DNA from: Polaromonas sp.
GTDB lineage: Bacteria; Pseudomonadota; Gammaproteobacteria; Burkholderiales; Burkholderiaceae_C
DNA: 8,958 nt
Assembly (NCBI GenBank): GCA_026786065.1
Contig: JAJAYS010000165.1
Location: forward strand, 1-8,958
Direction: 5' to 3'
Positions 7,002-8,958 of the stretch are shown one piece after another. The position numbers were made by a program, and so were the translations under genes. Under the pieces are notes generated by a model that was not told where the DNA came from, ran no database searches, and was given only the letters and a program-made list of their open reading frames with translations. Each line of letters opens with the position of its first letter. Positions within the stretch are counted from its first letter, which is position 1.

Positions 7002-8759
7002 ATGAGCTACAAAGCCCCCGTCAAAGACATGCTGTTCAACATGCAGCACGTCGCCAATCTCGCGGCCGTTTCGGCCATGCCGGGCTTCGAGGAGGCCGGA
7101 CTGGACACGGCGCAGGCGGTGCTCGAAGAGTGCGCGAAGTTCACCGAAGGCGTGCTGGCGCCGCTGAACTGGGAGGGCGACAAAAATCCGTCGAGCCTGA
7201 AAGACGGGGTCGTCACGACAACGCCCGGCTTCAAGCAGGCTTTCAAACAGTACGCCGACGGCGGCTGGCAGGGCTTGCAGCATCCGCTGGACAACGGCGG
7301 CCAGGGCCTGCCCAAAACCATAGGCGCCTCCTGCGTCGAGATGCTCAATTCGGCCAACATGAGTTTTGCGTTGTGCCCGCTGCTGACCGACGGCGCCATC
7401 GAGGCGCTGCTGACAGCCGGCTCGGACGAGTTGAAGGCGGTGTACCTCGACAAGCTGGTCAGCGGCCAGTGGACCGGCACGATGAACCTGACCGAGCCGC
7501 AGGCCGGCTCCGACCTGGCGATGGTGCGCTCCAGAGCTGAGCCGCAGGCCGATGGCAGCTACAAGGTTTTCGGCACCAAGATCTACATCACCTACGGTGA
7601 GCACGACATGGCCGAGAACATCGTCCATCTGGTGCTGGCGCGTGTCAGCGGCGCTCCGGAAGGCGTCAAGGGCATCAGCCTGTTTGTCGTGCCGAAGTAC
7701 ATGGTGGGCGAGGGCGGTGCGCTGGGCGCCCGCAACGACGTGCACTGCGTCAGCATCGAGCACAAGCTCGGCATCAAGGCGTCGCCGACGGCGGTACTGC
7801 AGTACGGCGACCACGGTGGCGCGGTCGGCTATCTGGTGGGCGCCGAGAACCGTGGTCTCGAATACATGTTCATCATGATGAACGCGGCGCGCTATGCGGT
7901 CGGCATGCAGGGCATCGCCATTGCCGAACGCGCCTACCAGAAGGCGGTCGCCTTTGCCAAAGATCGGGTGCAAAGCCGGCCGGTCGATGGGTCGATCAAG
8001 GCCAGCGTGCCCATCATCCACCACCCCGATGTCCGGCGCATGCTGATGACGATGCGCGCCTGGACCGAAGGCTGCCGCGCCATGGCCGCCGCCGCCGCCG
8101 CCGCCTACGACGCAGCGCACCACCACCCCGATGCCGATGCGCGCAAGCAGAACCACGCGTTCTACGAGTTCCTGGTGCCGCTGGTCAAGGGATGCAGCAC
8201 CGAGATGAGCCTGGAGGTCGCGTCGCTCGGCGTGCAGGTGCACGGCGGCATGGGTTTCATCGAAGAAACCGGCGCGGCGCAGTATTTGCGCGACGCCAGG
8301 ATTTTGACAATCTACGAAGGTACGACCGCGATCCAGGCCAACGACCTGATTGGCCGCAAGACGGTGCGCGACGGCGGCCAGACCGCGCTGGCGATGACCG
8401 GCCTTATCCAGGCCACTGAGGCCGAGCTGGCCCAGGACGGCAGTGCCGATGCGCGCGCCGTTGGCCAGCGGCTGAAGGCGGCGCGCGAGGCGCTGGTCGA
8501 TGTGGTGCGCTTCGTGGTCGAGCAGACGAAACCCAATCCGAATGCGGCGTTTGCCGGCAGCGTGCCGTATTTGATGCTGGCCGGCACCGTGGTCGCAGGC
8601 TGGCAGCTCGGGCGCTCGCTGCTGGCGGCGCAGCGCGAACTCGCCAATGGGGTCGATGCCGATTTCATGAAGGCCAAGATCATCACCGCCCGCTTTTTTG
8701 TCGACCATCTGCTGAAGCATCTTCTGGAGCGCTTCGGATTCGCCGGGCTCCGCTCCTGA
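7002..8759 (+). CDS. Acyl-CoA dehydrogenase (DmdC/AidB-like large subclass), C-terminus replaced
   Basis: 585 codons of an FAD-dependent acyl-CoA dehydrogenase of the roughly 600-residue subclass that includes 3-methylmercaptopropionyl-CoA dehydrogenase (DmdC); the true substrate is unknown. It shows the short extra N-terminal helix region (1-35), the FAD/substrate segment MNLTEPQAGSDLAMVRS (161-177), KVFGTKIYITYGEHDM (188-203), GVQVHGGMGFIEE (410-422), and DARILTIYEGTTAIQANDLI (431-450) with the expected catalytic base E439. A C-terminal helical domain follows from about 465. GGAAG (6991-6995) sits 6 nt before the ATG. The protein is normal up to KIITARF (559-565). After that the family usually reads like Y-A-D-H and continues about 25-30 residues; here the frame enters DNA that looks coding on the other strand and stops, so the last 20 or so residues are probably not native. 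It should hand electrons to EtfAB. Confidence 0.9.
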   Translation: MSYKAPVKDMLFNMQHVANLAAVSAMPGFEEAGLDTAQAVLEECAKFTEGVLAPLNWEGDKNPSSLKDGVVTTTPGFKQAFKQYADGGWQGLQHPLDNGGQGLPKTIGASCVEMLNSANMSFALCPLLTDGAIEALLTAGSDELKAVYLDKLVSGQWTGTMNLTEPQAGSDLAMVRSRAEPQADGSYKVFGTKIYITYGEHDMAENIVHLVLARVSGAPEGVKGISLFVVPKYMVGEGGALGARNDVHCVSIEHKLGIKASPTAVLQYGDHGGAVGYLVGAENRGLEYMFIMMNAARYAVGMQGIAIAERAYQKAVAFAKDRVQSRPVDGSIKASVPIIHHPDVRRMLMTMRAWTEGCRAMAAAAAAAYDAAHHHPDADARKQNHAFYEFLVPLVKGCSTEMSLEVASLGVQVHGGMGFIEETGAAQYLRDARILTIYEGTTAIQANDLIGRKTVRDGGQTALAMTGLIQATEAELAQDGSADARAVGQRLKAAREALVDVVRFVVEQTKPNPNAAFAGSVPYLMLAGTVVAGWQLGRSLLAAQRELANGVDADFMKAKIITARFFVDHLLKHLLERFGFAGLRS

Positions 8760-8958
8760 CTCGTCTTCCGATTGTGGTGACGAGGAGTCAGCCATGCGGC
8801 GGTCCAACCCATCGCGTTCGGTTTGGATCACATCGCGAAGGCTCTCTTTGATCTCCTCGAAGATCGAACCCAGGTCGAACCGGTTAAGCTGTTCCTGCCG
8901 TTTTTGGCGGACCCGGTTCATCATCTCCCACCAGCCGGGCACACGTTCGCCATCGGGC
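8691..8958 (-). pseudogene. Fragment of a VWA-domain-family (CoxE-like) protein gene, both ends missing
   Basis: The minus strand from the window edge reads as convincing protein: PDGERVPGWWEMMNRVRQKR, continuing through QEQLNRFDLGSIFEEIKESL, RDVIQTERDGLDRRM and, after a Ser/Glu-rich linker, ALQKMLQQMVDKK. This charged helical pattern recalls the N-terminal part of a family of uncharacterised VWA-domain proteins, best known to me from actinobacteria, in which an RDGER/GLREML segment precedes RYDLGGVYDDI and a DVVDTER-DR motif. The VWA domain itself would be further downstream and is absent: at about 8690-8705 the frame runs into the antisense of the dehydrogenase gene. The start codon lies beyond the window. 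Codon use is less GC-biased than in neighbouring genes (TCA, CCA, GGG, TTG occur), suggesting different ancestry. The family assignment is from memory and tentative; that the strand is coding is firmer. Confidence 0.55.

Noticed and set aside
8085..8105. Seven consecutive GCC triplets, possible microsatellite or phase-variable tract.
   Set aside because: It lies in frame and encodes an Ala run (residues 362-368); triplet changes would not shift the frame, and Ala-rich stretches at this place are common in the family.
6834..8942. A 702-codon open frame on the minus strand running across the whole dehydrogenase gene.
   Set aside because: Only its first 85 or so codons (8942 down to about 8694) look like protein; the rest is the antisense of a well-supported dehydrogenase, with low-complexity His/Arg/Ala-rich composition typical of GC-rich shadow frames.

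Overview
The window looks like a chromosomal segment of a GC-rich betaproteobacterium, most likely Burkholderiales and Comamonadaceae-like (Polaromonas, Rhodoferax or Variovorax type). This rests on the protein sequences, the strong GC bias at third codon positions, and a gene order I recall from that group. No database search was possible, so the taxonomy is an inference.

Layout, left to right. Positions 9-177 hold a 169-bp palindromic repeat element. Two minus-strand genes follow in the order of transcription moxR (2199-1279) then DUF58 (1247-216), a classic MoxR/DUF58 pair. A 37-bp AT-rich divergent gap separates moxR from a plus-strand histone-deacetylase-family amidohydrolase (2237-3190). 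A 140-bp leader that can fold over the ribosome binding site and start codon precedes an MscS-type mechanosensitive channel gene (3331-4680). Four bases after its stop lies a second 169-bp copy of the element (4685-4853). Next come a promoter with a perfect TATAAT box and a perfect 24-bp palindromic operator candidate, then etfB (4969-5721), etfA (5927-6868) and a DmdC/AidB-type acyl-CoA dehydrogenase (7002-8759).

Functionally the right half is one beta-oxidation-type electron-transfer unit. The dehydrogenase oxidises an acyl-CoA, and the EtfAB heterodimer takes the electrons and passes them to the quinone pool. The operator-like palindrome at the predicted transcription start suggests control by a dimeric, possibly TetR-family, regulator. 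The left half (MoxR, DUF58, deacetylase, MscS) is chaperone, envelope and osmotic housekeeping.

No obviously new multi-gene system is present. The unusual content is non-coding or structural: (1) two diverged copies of a long imperfect palindrome with 20-bp terminal inverted repeats and an invariant core hairpin; (2) the sequestering leader of the mscS gene; (3) repeat-filled spacers between etfB and etfA and between etfA and the dehydrogenase, where spacing is usually tight; (4) a break at about 8690-8705 where the dehydrogenase loses its usual C-terminus and runs antisense into a fragment of a VWA-family gene with different codon use. The last is either a real deletion or rearrangement, or a clone or assembly chimera.
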